A stretch of 64,000 nucleotides of DNA from Prochlorococcus sp. MIT 1300. Lineage in GTDB: Bacteria > Cyanobacteriota > Cyanobacteriia > PCC-6307 > Cyanobiaceae. Location: contig NZ_CP139302.1 in assembly GCF_034092375.1 (NCBI RefSeq), positions 1,612,001-1,676,000 on the forward strand, read 5' to 3'. Each line of letters starts with the position of its first letter. Position 1 is the first letter of the stretch. Below are positions 24,353 to 32,571 of the stretch, in pieces. The translations under genes and the position numbers were made by a program. The notes beneath the pieces were generated by a model. The model saw nothing but the letters and a program-made list of their open reading frames with translations, was not told where the DNA came from and made no database searches.

Positions 24353-24688
24353 TCAGCGCCATATTCTTAAAAACTTAAAAAATTTAATGGTCCATGGATC
24401 CCAGCGAGTTTTGCCGGAACTATCTTTTTGGTATCGGAGATTGTTATCTCCCAAATTCACCAAAGCTTCTTTGTTTTTCCACCAAATCCAATCACGAATT
24501 GGTGGATTTTGGCTCAAGTCCTCACGAGTAAGCTCTAGTGCAAGATCGGATGAGGCTTCAAGAAGGATCTCTAACATTTCCTCAGAGCTCTTACAATTAG
24601 AGAGCCTCTCATTAGTTTTTTCAGCTCCGTCTAGTGAGTCAACAAGTAATTGCAGCCTCTCTTTGACAGCTAATTTTTTATTGTCCAT
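24353..24688 (-). CDS. Nif11-like small protein
   Basis: 111 aa. The first 60 residues (LLVDSLDGAEKTNERLSNC..., EEMLEILLEASSDLALELTREDL) follow the Nif11 helix pattern seen in cyanobacterial small proteins and in the leader region of prochlorosin-type lanthipeptides. There is no GG/GA cleavage site and no Cys/Ser/Thr-rich core, and the tail (WIWWKNKEAL, then DPWTIKFFKFLRIW) is basic and aromatic, so it is not an obvious peptide precursor. Resemblance is by pattern. Confidence 0.55.
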   Translation of the reverse strand: MDNKKLAVKERLQLLVDSLDGAEKTNERLSNCKSSEEMLEILLEASSDLALELTREDLSQNPPIRDWIWWKNKEALVNLGDNNLRYQKDSSGKTRWDPWTIKFFKFLRIWR

Positions 24689-24734
24689 TTAATCAGCTTA
24701 GGCAGATTTAGGCTGTTTAACAAAATAGGTTTAA

Positions 24735-24893
24735 TTAGGTAAACAGATCAGACAGTTTCTGGTTAGGAGCTTCCTTAGGGATAGATTGTAGATCTTTTGT
24801 TAGGTCCAATCGTAAAACAATGTCTAATATAGTTCCGATTGTTGATGAACCACTGATATCTGTTGGTAAACTTGCTAAAGCTAGTTGCGGCAA
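24735..24893 (-). CDS. Small protein downstream of the frameshifted TM gene
   Basis: 52 aa from TTG 24893: MPQLALASLPTDISG, then a helix (TILDIVLRLDLTKDL) and a charged tail (IPKEAPNQKLSDLF). The frame is open back to the stop of the gene at 24915, so other non-ATG starts are possible. The tight arrangement suggests co-transcription. Function unknown. Confidence 0.45.
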   Translation of the reverse strand: MPQLALASLPTDISGSSTIGTILDIVLRLDLTKDLQSIPKEAPNQKLSDLFT

Positions 24894-24914
24894 GAAAGTA
24901 CGCTTTAAACTGAT

Positions 24915-25099
24915 TTACCCAATCCCGGGCATATCAAAAGGTAACTTGCCTTCAACTGCCACTAAGTATTTTTGAACTGCTGGAATACGTAATATTGCTA
25001 GCGGAATGAAAATGTTCAGGCCAATCCAAATTGATCCAATGATTACTCCCCATTCACCACTTTTTTTAAAAGGCTTTCGGTCTGTTTGTCTTCGGTCAT
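24915..25099 (-). pseudogene. Small TM protein with a one-base frameshift in an A run
   Basis: ATG 25099 starts MTEDKQTESLLKK and soon stops at TAA. If the A7 run (T7 on the plus strand, 25061-25067) had eight A, the frame would continue as KSGEWGVIIGSIWIG, then LNIFIPLAILRIP and end FDMPGIG at 24915, making about 61 aa with one membrane segment. The downstream frame is free of stops and clearly protein-like. Homopolymer length change, sequencing error or transcript slippage can each explain it. Confidence 0.55.
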
Positions 25100-25512
25100 T
25101 GGATAAATACTGATCAAGATGACTCTACTTCTATTAATTGGTTGTAGCAGAGTTTTTTAGAGCAAGTCAATTCCCTGAGAATTTAAATCTTATGTTGCTA
25201 GAAACCTTGTAGACTTTGGACAATAGTTTTAGCTAAACTGGTTATGCAGATTGGCAAGTCGTATTAGATGTTCCATCTTGCATGGAATTAGACTAACTAT
25301 ACTTATTTGGTTTAAAATAATCAATATTTGAATAACCATAATTGTTGAATGCATTTAATTAAAAATGTAAATAATGCAAGCTTGGCATCATTTGAGTCTG
25401 TGATAGCTAGAGTGAGATTTTTAGCCCCTAGCTCAGTAACAACAAGTATATTTCTTGCCAACCTTAGCGTTGCTCTGGCTTGATTGAAATTAGTTTTGAG
25501 GCCAAGTATCTT
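25100..25512. other. AT-rich spacer
   Basis: About 410 bases with no supported ORF or RNA structure. Confidence 0.35.
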
Positions 25513-25608
25513 TTATTTCGCTTGAAGCCTCATTGCATTGAGGACTCCGATAGAAATTAAAAATAGTCCTATATATGCGCCTGAATATAGGCTAAATGGT
25601 GGCAGCAT
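25513..25608 (-). CDS. Tiny single-TM protein, 31 aa
   Basis: 31 aa from ATG 25608: MLPPFSLYSGAYIG, a hydrophobic helix, then SIGVLNAMRLQAK. The shape matches small photosystem or cytochrome b6f subunits of cyanobacteria, but I cannot match it to a named one. A membrane miniprotein is likely if the gene is real. Confidence 0.4.
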   Translation of the reverse strand: MLPPFSLYSGAYIGLFLISIGVLNAMRLQAK

Positions 25609-26079
25609 TCGCTAGGGAATTTAGAATTATGAATATTTTAAAAAAAATTTAGGTCAACTGTGGGTATTAGAAAGTTCTGAGAACTTCTTTATTTTTGAGC
25701 CTAAAAGAGATGTTTTGATCTCCAAGGTCAGCTACTGAGAAAATTTTTACCATTAATCTATTGGCATGGCCTAGAAGCTGCTTAGCTTGGAGTCTTTTCA
25801 CCCTAGAGGTGAGTAATCACAAAAAACAACGGTGAGCTATAAGTTTGACCACCCTAAAAGTGAAACCGTTTTTGCTTAACTAGATCGACGCAGGGTTTAC
25901 TGATTGGAGCCTTTTTATTAATGTATATTAAAAGGCTGCATATATGTGAGAAAGGTTACATCTTTTTGGAAGAAGTTTTCAAGACTGCAGTAACAATTAG
26001 TTCGTTAGGATGTAGGTAAATAGCCTTAGTCTCTAAAAAGTTTTCCAATAAGATGTCCCAATATATTGCTTGGAATTAG
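25609..26079. other. Spacer
   Basis: About 470 bases, no supported ORF, RNA or terminator. Confidence 0.35.
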
Positions 26080-26562
26080 ATGGGCAAAGCTTCTGTAGGG
26101 GGTAAAACCCTTTCTGGTGATATACAGCCTGATCAGGCGCTGGGACCTGTATTAAAAAGCTTAGAAGCAGATTCGATTCCTTTGAATCTTCCTTCAATCA
26201 CTATTTCCACTGTCTATGGTTTGATCGTCGAGGCTTCTGTTAAATGCCCAAATCAGAGGTTTTTGAAGGTGTTCAATTTATTGCTGTTTGTTATTTGGTG
26301 GTTCCCAATTGTTGTTCTTGCCAGAACCTTCTTCTATGCAAGAAGTCAGGTTTCTTTTGTTGATAAGAAGAGTGTGACGTTTTTGGTTGTTGGTCCAGAA
26401 ACTATATGGACTGCAGTACATAGGGCTTTTGAAGGGACTAGTCCTATGAGATTCTTTGGCATAAGGTTTTTGGCAGTTTGGGTGTTCCCTACGGCACTTA
26501 CTGGATTTGTGATTGAGCTTTTATTGGTGAATCCATTAAATGGGCTAAAACCTTGGGGATAA
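26080..26562 (+). CDS. Membrane protein, unknown function
   Basis: 160 aa. Two or three membrane segments: FLKVFNLLLFVIWWFPIVVLARTFF (about 66-90) and IRFLAVWVFPTALTGFVIELLL (about 128-149), with a hydrophilic N-terminal 60 residues. No recognised motif. Followed by an 11-bp-arm hairpin. Confidence 0.6.
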   Translation: MGKASVGGKTLSGDIQPDQALGPVLKSLEADSIPLNLPSITISTVYGLIVEASVKCPNQRFLKVFNLLLFVIWWFPIVVLARTFFYARSQVSFVDKKSVTFLVVGPETIWTAVHRAFEGTSPMRFFGIRFLAVWVFPTALTGFVIELLLVNPLNGLKPWG

Positions 26563-26580
26563 ACCTGGAGCCCAAATATT

Positions 26581-26606
26581 GATATACGAGTTTGTACTCG
26601 TATATC
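26581..26606. terminator. Hairpin after the membrane-protein gene
   Basis: GATATACGAGT (26581-26591) pairs exactly with ACTCGTATATC (26596-26606) around TTGT. No U-tract follows, so terminator status is uncertain. Confidence 0.45.
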
Positions 26607-27272
26607 CCTGAAGGATTCAGAGTCGCTTTGATGCTCGGATTGGATATTTAGTTGACGACATTAGATGCCTTTGAAAGGTTGAACCCATTTATGCCACTAA
26701 AGAGTCAATAGATGCAGCCCCAGCGAGTCGAATGATTCTTGAGGGCTGAGACATCAGCACAGAGCACCTAAATAAGTACAGCTTTCTATTGGGAGGCTTT
26801 GGCTAGAGAGATTCAAGGCTGCATGCAGGCGGTATTCCTTAGGAGAAACTCAGCCTTTGACTGGAGCTTCCTAATACCCATTTGCAGATTGATTTGTCTT
26901 CCGAGGCTTATAGCTTTTGGAGGAAGTGCTTCCAAGAAGTATTTGGCAAATTTTCTTAAGCCAATTTGCTACTCAGACTCAATTTTAACTTTGTCCTAGC
27001 AGCCCAAAAGGAAAATATGGGACGAATCCTCCTTTCTGCTTTGCTTCATCTTTTTAAGTCCTTGGATGTCTTTTCAGGGGCGTTGAACTCTGATCATCCT
27101 CGCTTAATTAGCTTGTAGAGGGGCATTGAACACGGAAAAAGAAGGGTTATTCCTTTCCCTCCTCACGGAGAGTTCTTCTAGCTGACTATTTAAAGATCCA
27201 TACACATTTAGCCGGATATGTGGACGGCTTCTAATATATAAGTTAATCTGAAATGTCGATAAATTATTTACC
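26607..27272. other. Spacer with a possible decayed gene
   Basis: About 670 bases. Pieces read like protein in different plus-strand frames: STAFYWEALAREIQGC (near 26780-26825) and HLQIDLSSEAYSFW, RKCFQEVFGKF (ends at TAA near 26960). They cannot be joined in one frame, which suggests decay. The 66-aa frame at 26799-26999 probably only covers part of it. Confidence 0.35.
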
Positions 27273-27629
27273 ATGCTCACTGGTAAGGAACTATTAGCCA
27301 AGGTCAAAGACTTAGGCGATGTCTCCAAGTCTGATCTTGTCAAGGCATGTGGATATGTATCCACAAAGAAGGGAGGCGGGGAACGCCTTAACTTCACAGC
27401 TTTTTATGAGGCACTGCTTGAAGCGAAAGGAGTAAATCTTGCCGCTGAAAGCTCTGCTGGAATTGGCAAAGGTGGAAGAAAACTGAGCTACGTTGCTACT
27501 GTTCAAGGCAATGGCAACCTCTTGATTGGTAAGGCCTACACAGCTCTTCTGGACCTTAAGCCTGGAGATAATTTTGAAATCAAAATGGGCCGCAAAGGTT
27601 TCCGTTTGATTCCAGAAGGCGAAAGCTAG
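27273..27629 (+). CDS. Cyanobacterial AbrB-like transcription regulator
   Basis: 118 aa. Typical cyAbrB layout: helical N-terminal half (LTGKELLAKVKDLGDVSKSDLVKACGYVSTKKGGGERLNFTAFYEALLEAKG) and C-terminal SpoVT/AbrB-like swapped-hairpin DNA-binding half (KLSYVATVQGNGNLLIGKAYTALLDLKPGDNFEIKMGRKGFRLIP). These proteins regulate nitrogen, carbon and redox genes in cyanobacteria. Followed by a strong terminator. Antisense frames here are shadows. Confidence 0.9.
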   Translation: MLTGKELLAKVKDLGDVSKSDLVKACGYVSTKKGGGERLNFTAFYEALLEAKGVNLAAESSAGIGKGGRKLSYVATVQGNGNLLIGKAYTALLDLKPGDNFEIKMGRKGFRLIPEGES

Positions 27630-27689
27630 AGGTTTACTTCTCTCCAGCAACCCTTTAATTAGAAGCGGATTTACGGTCCATACAATATT

Positions 27690-27724
27690 GGCCAACAAGC
27701 ATTTTTGCTTGTTGGCCTTTTTTA
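27690..27724 (+). terminator. Rho-independent terminator of the cyAbrB gene
   Basis: GGCCAACAAGC (27690-27700) pairs with GCTTGTTGGCC about 27707-27717, followed by TTTTTTTA. Strong intrinsic terminator. Confidence 0.9.
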
Positions 27725-28099
27725 TTAGTGGAACCGACTTTTTGTTTTGAATAGGGATGGGGAGTTCGGGTAATTTTTGCTTGTGAAGCATTCACCCCTT
27801 GTATTCAGCTTGTCGAGGTAGTTTGCGAATATGAACGGACCTTGAACATTTGCATCCCATCAATTAGTGCAAGCGTATCAATGCGACTGTCGAACAGAGA
27901 AAAAGCTGCTCTCTATCTCATCTGAAATCCGATTTTTCAATCCCAACGTTTAGATCTTGTTACGTGGTTCATATGCATGTGGTTAGGTATCACTCAATTT
28001 CGTGGATCAGAAAGGTTGTTTAGCAAAAACTATTTTGAAAACCTTTGACCAAGCTTTTCAAAAACTCTCTGTTCTGACATACATCGATATCAAGGGTGC
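27725..28099. other. Spacer upstream of the Lys/Ala repeat gene
   Basis: About 375 bases; no supported ORF. It should contain the promoter of the repeat protein but I see no convincing -35/-10 pair. Confidence 0.35.
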
Positions 28100-29284
28100 T
28101 TGAATAAATTGATATTGGTTGTTCAAAAAGTGGCAGAGAAGAAAGCAGCGGCAGACCGGAAGCTAGCGGCTGATAAGAAAGCCGCGGCAGATAAGAAGGC
28201 TGCGGCAGACCGGAAGCTAGCGGCTGAGAAGAAGGCTGCGACTGAGAAGAAGGCTGCGGCTGAGAAGAAGGCTGCGGCTGAGAAGAAGGCAGCGGCAGAT
28301 AAGAAGGCTGCGGCAGATAAGAAGGCAGCGGCAGATAAGAAGGCTGCGGCGGATAAGAAGGCTGCGGCAGATAAGAAGGCAGCGGCAGACCGGAAGCTAG
28401 CGGCTGAGAAGAAGGCTGCGACTGAGAAGAAGGCTGCGGCTGAGAAGAAGGCAGCGGCTGAGAAGAAGGCTGCGGCGGAGAAGAAGGCTGCGACTGAGAA
28501 GAAAGCAGCGGCGGAGAAGAAGGCTGCGGCGGAGAAGAAGGCTGCGACTGAGAAGAAAGCAGCGGCGGAGAAGAAGGCAGCGGCAGATAAGAAGGCTGCG
28601 GCAGATAAGAAGGCTGCGGCGGAGAAGAAAGCAGCGGCGGATAAGAAGGCTGCGACTGAGAAGAAAGCAGCGGCTGAGAAGAAGGCTGCGGCTGAGAAGA
28701 AGTCTGCGGCGGAGAAGAAAGCTGCGGCGGATAAGAAGGCTGCGACTGAGAAGAAAGCAGCGGCGGAGAAGAAGGCAGCGGCAGATAAGAAGGCTGCGGC
28801 AGATAAGAAAGCTGCGGCTGATCAGAAAGCAGCGGCGGAGAAGAAGGCAGTTGCAGACCGGAAGCTAGCGGCTGAGAAGAAAGCTGCGGCGGATAAGAAG
28901 GCTGCGACTGAGAAGAAAGCAGCGGCTGAGAAGAAGGCTGCGGCTGAGAAGAAGGCTGCGGCAGATAAGAAAGCTGCGGCTGATCAGAAAGCAGCGGCGG
29001 AGAAGAAGGCAGTTGCAGACCGGAAGCTAGCGGCTGAGAAGAAAGCAGTTGCAGACCGGAAGCTAGCGGCTGAGAAGAAAGCAGTGGGACAAAAAAATGT
29101 CAGAAGAAGTGCAGGCCAGTTAATGCAGAAGCCAAAAACAGTTTCTGAAAAGAAGAGAGAAGGAAGACAAGAGTTGTTAAAGGTTTCTGTTTATCTAGAT
29201 ACAGGCAAAATTTTAACTATTGCTTTGATGGGAGTGCTTGCTGCGATTTTATTGATCACGACCTCGGCTTTCCTCGTGAAGTAA
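28100..29284 (+). CDS. Lys/Ala-repeat protein with C-terminal membrane anchor
   Basis: 394 aa from TTG 28100. Residues about 12-330 are about 45 variants of a seven-residue unit (AAADKKA, AAAEKKA, ATEKKAA, RKLAAEK), a very basic continuous helix similar in composition to TolA domain II or histone H1 tails. The last 65 residues are different: a linker (KREGRQELLKVSVYLDT) and one membrane helix (KILTIALMGVLAAILLITTSAFLV) three residues from the end. Orientation by the positive-inside rule leaves the repeat in the cytoplasm, where it could bind DNA or RNA; TolA-type periplasmic orientation is the alternative. Function unknown. Neighbour 29391-29972 is another single-TM protein. Confidence 0.7.
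   Translation: MNKLILVVQKVAEKKAAADRKLAADKKAAADKKAAADRKLAAEKKAATEKKAAAEKKAAAEKKAAADKKAAADKKAAADKKAAADKKAAADKKAAADRKLAAEKKAATEKKAAAEKKAAAEKKAAAEKKAATEKKAAAEKKAAAEKKAATEKKAAAEKKAAADKKAAADKKAAAEKKAAADKKAATEKKAAAEKKAAAEKKSAAEKKAAADKKAATEKKAAAEKKAAADKKAAADKKAAADQKAAAEKKAVADRKLAAEKKAAADKKAATEKKAAAEKKAAAEKKAAADKKAAADQKAAAEKKAVADRKLAAEKKAVADRKLAAEKKAVGQKNVRRSAGQLMQKPKTVSEKKREGRQELLKVSVYLDTGKILTIALMGVLAAILLITTSAFLVK
28133..29080 (+). repeat. 21-bp direct repeat array coding the Lys/Ala units
   Basis: About 45 degenerate copies of a 21-base unit built from GCAGCGGCAGATAAGAAGG and related forms (GAGAAGAAGGCTGCG). Longer multi-unit blocks recur, such as the RKLAAEKKA-containing blocks at about 28210 and 28390 and a pair at about 28840 and 28990, showing growth by segmental duplication. 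Likely prone to length change. Confidence 0.9.
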
Positions 29285-29390
29285 TTCTATGGCGGTCCCT
29301 CGGGGAATAATTTTTCTTGGCTAACTATTCTGGATTCAATTTCAAGTTACCTTTTGGTGCTTGAATAGAAAGAGTTTGTAAGGTGATGCA

Positions 29391-29972
29391 GTGCCCAGCG
29401 AAAGGATCCAAGAGATTGTAGATTTTGCTACTACTGAATCCCCATACCGCTCTGCAAATAAAGGGTGGCTTACTAATGACATATTTATAGATTGGAGTTC
29501 AGACTCTGATTTGTCCACGAATACATCTCGATCTGCACAGATTGCTAAAGTATCTTTATTTTGGAAGCCAATAACTGATTTGCTTACAGGCATAGTATTG
29601 ATACTTTTTGTTAGTATAATTCTTGGCCTTGCTCCGTTATATATCATTCATGCAAAACACTTACCAATTATATCTTCTTCAAGCTTAAGCCCTGACGTCT
29701 CATCAACTCAAAAGGAAGTGGCGCCTGATGTTCTCTCAGAAGTGAGTGAAGTGAACGGCCCTGCCCCCATGTCGATTGACCAACAGAGTATCTCTAAAGA
29801 TGCCCAGATGGGTAGATCTCTTGCAAGCAATAAAATTAAGTCATCTCCAGAAAATAAGAAAATTGATATCAGGCCTATTAACAGAACCACCTCTGAAGTC
29901 TCTTCGCCGAAAGCTTCTTCAAGGAGAAAGGTGGTTACTGCAACTGACCTTTTTCAAACAAAACGGGGCTAG
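29391..29972 (+). CDS. Single-TM protein next to the Lys/Ala protein
   Basis: 193 aa from GTG 29391 (AAGGTGATG upstream). Cytoplasmic-looking N-terminal 65 residues, one membrane segment (LLTGIVLILFVSIILGLAPLYII, about 65-87), then a Ser/Pro-rich, low-complexity tail ending RRKVVTATDLFQTKRG. It follows the repeat gene by 106 bases on the same strand. Function unknown; joint action with the repeat protein is only suggested by location. Confidence 0.6.
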   Translation: MPSERIQEIVDFATTESPYRSANKGWLTNDIFIDWSSDSDLSTNTSRSAQIAKVSLFWKPITDLLTGIVLILFVSIILGLAPLYIIHAKHLPIISSSSLSPDVSSTQKEVAPDVLSEVSEVNGPAPMSIDQQSISKDAQMGRSLASNKIKSSPENKKIDIRPINRTTSEVSSPKASSRRKVVTATDLFQTKRG

Positions 29973-30092
29973 CAAGCTTGAGCCTGATTCGTATTTTTGC
30001 TCATAAGCACTTATACTAAGTACAATTGCCTAGCGCTTGGGTTTCTTCGCTGAGGTTAGCCTTCGTTTTCACTAGTCCGTGAGTTTGAGAAA

Positions 30093-30464
30093 ATGTTCGA
30101 GCCAATTAATTTAAAAATTGGAACTACGGTAAGAATCCTGCCTGAGGAAGTTGGAGATCGATTGCCTGCGAAGTTATTAAAACTGCTTTCTGACGATCCC
30201 TTGGGGATTTGCTTGAACTACAAGATTACTGATGGGCAAGGTATTGGATATGTTGTTCAGTTAGGTGATGGCTCTATTAGTTGGTTTTTTGCCCATGAAT
30301 TGCAAAGCCTTGATTCCTTGGAGATAACCTTTCCCCCTAATGTTCAGAGATTAAAGCAAGAAGTCCCAAGCGGGCTGAGAATCACTAGTAACACAGTTAT
30401 TGAACTGTTAAACCCATTAAATTTTTTGCGATGGCTAAATTATTCCCTTAAGGATATTTTCTAG
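30093..30464 (+). CDS. DUF2862-like protein
   Basis: 123 aa. The phrase KIGTTVRILPEEVGDRLP, then TDGQGIGYVVQLGDGSISWFFAHEL matches a small cyanobacterial SH3-like domain (DUF2862-type), where the GIGYVVQ-DG-WFF-EL block is conserved. The C-terminal 45 residues hold a hydrophobic stretch (VIELLNPLNFLRWLNYSL) that may contact the membrane. Role not established. Confidence 0.7.
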   Translation: MFEPINLKIGTTVRILPEEVGDRLPAKLLKLLSDDPLGICLNYKITDGQGIGYVVQLGDGSISWFFAHELQSLDSLEITFPPNVQRLKQEVPSGLRITSNTVIELLNPLNFLRWLNYSLKDIF

Positions 30465-30634
30465 TCTTTGCGAGTATGAATTGCGCTGAAAAGCTTCTCG
30501 AGGCGAAGTTGAATAGCATAAAGTCGAGTTTTGTTGAAGAAAAGTCTCTCGCCTCTGTTGTTTTTTATCATTGAGCTTAAGAAATATAATTGAAGCAAAA
30601 TAATAAGAATAGTCGCTGGAACTAGTACTAGCAC
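30461..30634 (-). CDS. Small single-TM protein
   Basis: 57 aa from GTG 30634; the frame is open further upstream to about 30708 but has no ATG. A hydrophobic segment (LVLVPATILIILLQLYFL) is followed by a basic amphipathic tail (NKTRLYAIQLRLEKLFSAIHTRK). Its stop overlaps the stop of the convergent DUF2862-like gene. Start uncertain. Confidence 0.4.
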   Translation of the reverse strand: MLVLVPATILIILLQLYFLSSMIKNNRGERLFFNKTRLYAIQLRLEKLFSAIHTRKD

Positions 30635-30764
30635 TGTTGAAAAGGGGATTTGATTAGTTTTAAGCGACAGGTTTAAAGCCTGGACAAATAATTTCTTTTC
30701 ATCATCTTAACAGATAAAATGCTTGTTCTTTGGGCCAATTTGCCGCAAGTCACCTTGTGGCAAT

Positions 30765-30911
30765 TCATTTATCTTTTTTTTTGCCTTGAGTAATTAGTAA
30801 AAGAGGTAAACCGATTGTGAATACCAGTCCAATCACAATTATGAATATTCCTAGTGGTGATGATGGGTCAACCCCACCCTTGGGTTCTGCAATGAAAGTA
30901 AGTAGTGTCAT
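30765..30911 (-). CDS. Small single-TM protein
   Basis: 48 aa from ATG 30911: MTLLTFIAEPKGGVDPSSP, then a membrane helix (LGIFIIVIGLVFTIGLPLLLI) and a basic end (GKKKDK). The layout resembles small thylakoid proteins. Family not recognised. Confidence 0.55.
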   Translation of the reverse strand: MTLLTFIAEPKGGVDPSSPLGIFIIVIGLVFTIGLPLLLITQGKKKDK

Positions 30912-30950
30912 TTGCCTTGCTTTTGAGAAAGAATTGTAATCAAACCTTCA

Positions 30951-31325
30951 TTGTGCTTACTATTAGTTGGTAATGATTCAGACAATTCAATGGTTAAGCA
31001 GGTTTGGCAAGCCAAGGACGGCGCGCTTTTTGAAACCGAAGAAGAGTGCCTAAGGCATGAAAGAGCAAGTTTCTTTTTTTCAGAGATGAACAATACAGAG
31101 CAATATAGAAGGAATGAGGAGCGTTGGTCGTTGCAAGCAAATTTCAGCAGATTTTTTCTTGATGGGTTTAAGGCTATAGAGGATTTTTGGTGTTATGCAG
31201 AAAGTTTTCGTACTTTGGGAGATATTTTGGATGGGAAGCGACCTGATCTCCCAAAGGAAATACCCTCTAATTCAAAAAAGAAGGCGAAATTGCTACCTGC
31301 TTCAAAAAGACGACTAGCTAACTAG
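30951..31325 (+). CDS. Hypothetical protein
   Basis: 124 aa; the start may be ATG 30990 (MVKQVWQAKDGALFETEEECLRHE) because the first 13 residues are not otherwise convincing. Contains FFSEMNNTEQYRRNEERW and a C-terminal basic tail (KKKAKLLPASKRRLAN). Soluble. Not recognised. Confidence 0.55.
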   Translation: MCLLLVGNDSDNSMVKQVWQAKDGALFETEEECLRHERASFFFSEMNNTEQYRRNEERWSLQANFSRFFLDGFKAIEDFWCYAESFRTLGDILDGKRPDLPKEIPSNSKKKAKLLPASKRRLAN

Positions 31326-31437
31326 TTGACAAAGCTCAATTTGGCTTGTCATTAGGATCGAATAAAAGGAAAAGCCAACAATTACTTTTTTATATTTCAC
31401 TGTTTGCTATATCACTATTGTACTTGGGCCAAGACTT

Positions 31438-31695
31438 ATGGCCAGAAAATTAAGCTCTCATGCCTCTAAGAGGTTCCTGAACACTTCCTATCGACGGCCT
31501 AAGAGGGAAGTTTTTGTTGAGGGAGACTGGGTAAATATTAAGGAAAACTTGAAATTAAGTGGTTGGGACTATAGCCAGCAAGAATTGATACATTTTTATT
31601 TGAGAAGTGGTATTCCACTGTCTTTTGCAATAAAACAGCTTACAAACAATATTGGCTTTTGCCCTATTCGCTCCAGGAGTTTTTTTAATTATTAG
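31438..31695 (+). CDS. Hypothetical protein
   Basis: 85 aa, basic N-terminus (ARKLSSHASKRFLNTSYRRPKREV), then SGWDYSQQELIHFYLRSGIPLSFAIKQLTNNIGFCP. No membrane segment. Not recognised; size and composition are protein-like and the start is a clean ATG. Confidence 0.5.
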   Translation: MARKLSSHASKRFLNTSYRRPKREVFVEGDWVNIKENLKLSGWDYSQQELIHFYLRSGIPLSFAIKQLTNNIGFCPIRSRSFFNY

Positions 31696-31800
31696 GTGAA
31701 TTAGACTCCAATTACCTATGTAATTTTAATAACTTTTTATCTGAAAAGAATTATTTTCTCCAATTCAGATAAAAGTATACTTTTCATAGAATCTTAGCTA

Positions 31801-32310
31801 ATGTCGCTTAACCTTCCTTTGCTTTCAATGGCTGTTGCTCCTATTACCTCTCCTAATTTAATTACAAGTGCAGGAGTTGCTTATATACATTATGTCAGCT
31901 TCATGCTTTGTTTTGGGGCTTTAGTCTTTGAGAGAATACGTCTAAAGGCCGCTCCTAACCGTGAGGAGGCTATTTCAATGGTTTTTGCTGATGTTATTTA
32001 TGGCCTTGCTGGGATAGCGCTTTTGGTTAGTGGGATTTTGAGGGTAAAGTATTTTGGTCAAGGTGGAGATTTTTATACACATAATCCACTCTTTTGGTTT
32101 AAGGTCGGACTTTTCATTGTCGTTGGCTTGCTATCACTTTATCCAACTATCACTTATATACTTTGGGCACTCCCATTAAGCAAGGGCAAGTTACCTGAGG
32201 TTAGTGAAAAACTTGCTTCAAGACTAAGAATAATAATTAATATAGAGCTTGTAGGTTTTGCATCCATTCCCTTTTTGGCTACCTTAATGACTAGAGGAAT
32301 TGGCCTATAG
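31801..32310 (+). CDS. DUF2214-family membrane protein
   Basis: 169 aa with four membrane segments. Family features: IHYVSFMLCFGALVFERIRLK (about 29-49), YGLAGIALLVSGILRVKYFGQGGDFYTHNPLFWFKVGLFIVVGLLSLYPT (about 65-120). Relatives are small cyanobacterial and proteobacterial membrane proteins of unknown function. Followed by a very strong terminator shared with the convergent hli cluster. Confidence 0.8.
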   Translation: MSLNLPLLSMAVAPITSPNLITSAGVAYIHYVSFMLCFGALVFERIRLKAAPNREEAISMVFADVIYGLAGIALLVSGILRVKYFGQGGDFYTHNPLFWFKVGLFIVVGLLSLYPTITYILWALPLSKGKLPEVSEKLASRLRIIINIELVGFASIPFLATLMTRGIGL

Positions 32311-32380
32311 ATTTGAGAGTAAGATAATCTGATGGATTGAAATTACTATTGATAATGGCCTTTCGGGTAGCTTTGATTTA

Positions 32381-32431
32381 TTGACACAAAAAGGCCCCTC
32401 ATACTTAGTATGAGGGGCCTTTTTGTGTCAA
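32381..32431. terminator. Perfect 24-bp bidirectional terminator
   Basis: TTGACACAAAAAGGCCCCTC at 32381-32400 and four more bases pair exactly with 32408-32431 around TTA. The A5 and T5 tracts inside the arms give U runs on both strands, so it can end both the DUF2214 gene and the hli operon. Confidence 0.9.
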
Positions 32432-32439
32432 TAACCTTG

Positions 32440-32547
32440 TTAGAAAATACCAGGAATGATTTGACCAGTGAAGGCGTAGGTTCCAATCGCGGCAAAAATG
32501 CCAATCATTGCCCAGCGGCCATTCTGAAGTTCAGCGTTTTCGTTCAT
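32440..32547 (-). CDS. hli: High-light-inducible protein, 35 aa
   Basis: Last gene of hli cluster two. Minimal CAB-like helix with N-G-R-W-A-M-I-G and terminal GQIIPGIF. Differs from the copy at 5152-5259 by three conservative changes. Ends 8 bases before the bidirectional terminator. Thylakoid photoprotection is the family role. Confidence 0.92.
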   Translation of the reverse strand: MNENAELQNGRWAMIGIFAAIGTYAFTGQIIPGIF

Positions 32548-32571
32548 TGATTTAGTGAGTGATGTGTTTGT

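Noticed and set aside
27312-27791. 159-codon minus-strand ORF opposite cyAbrB
   Set aside because: Shadow of the cyAbrB coding sequence and its terminator; composition is not protein-like.
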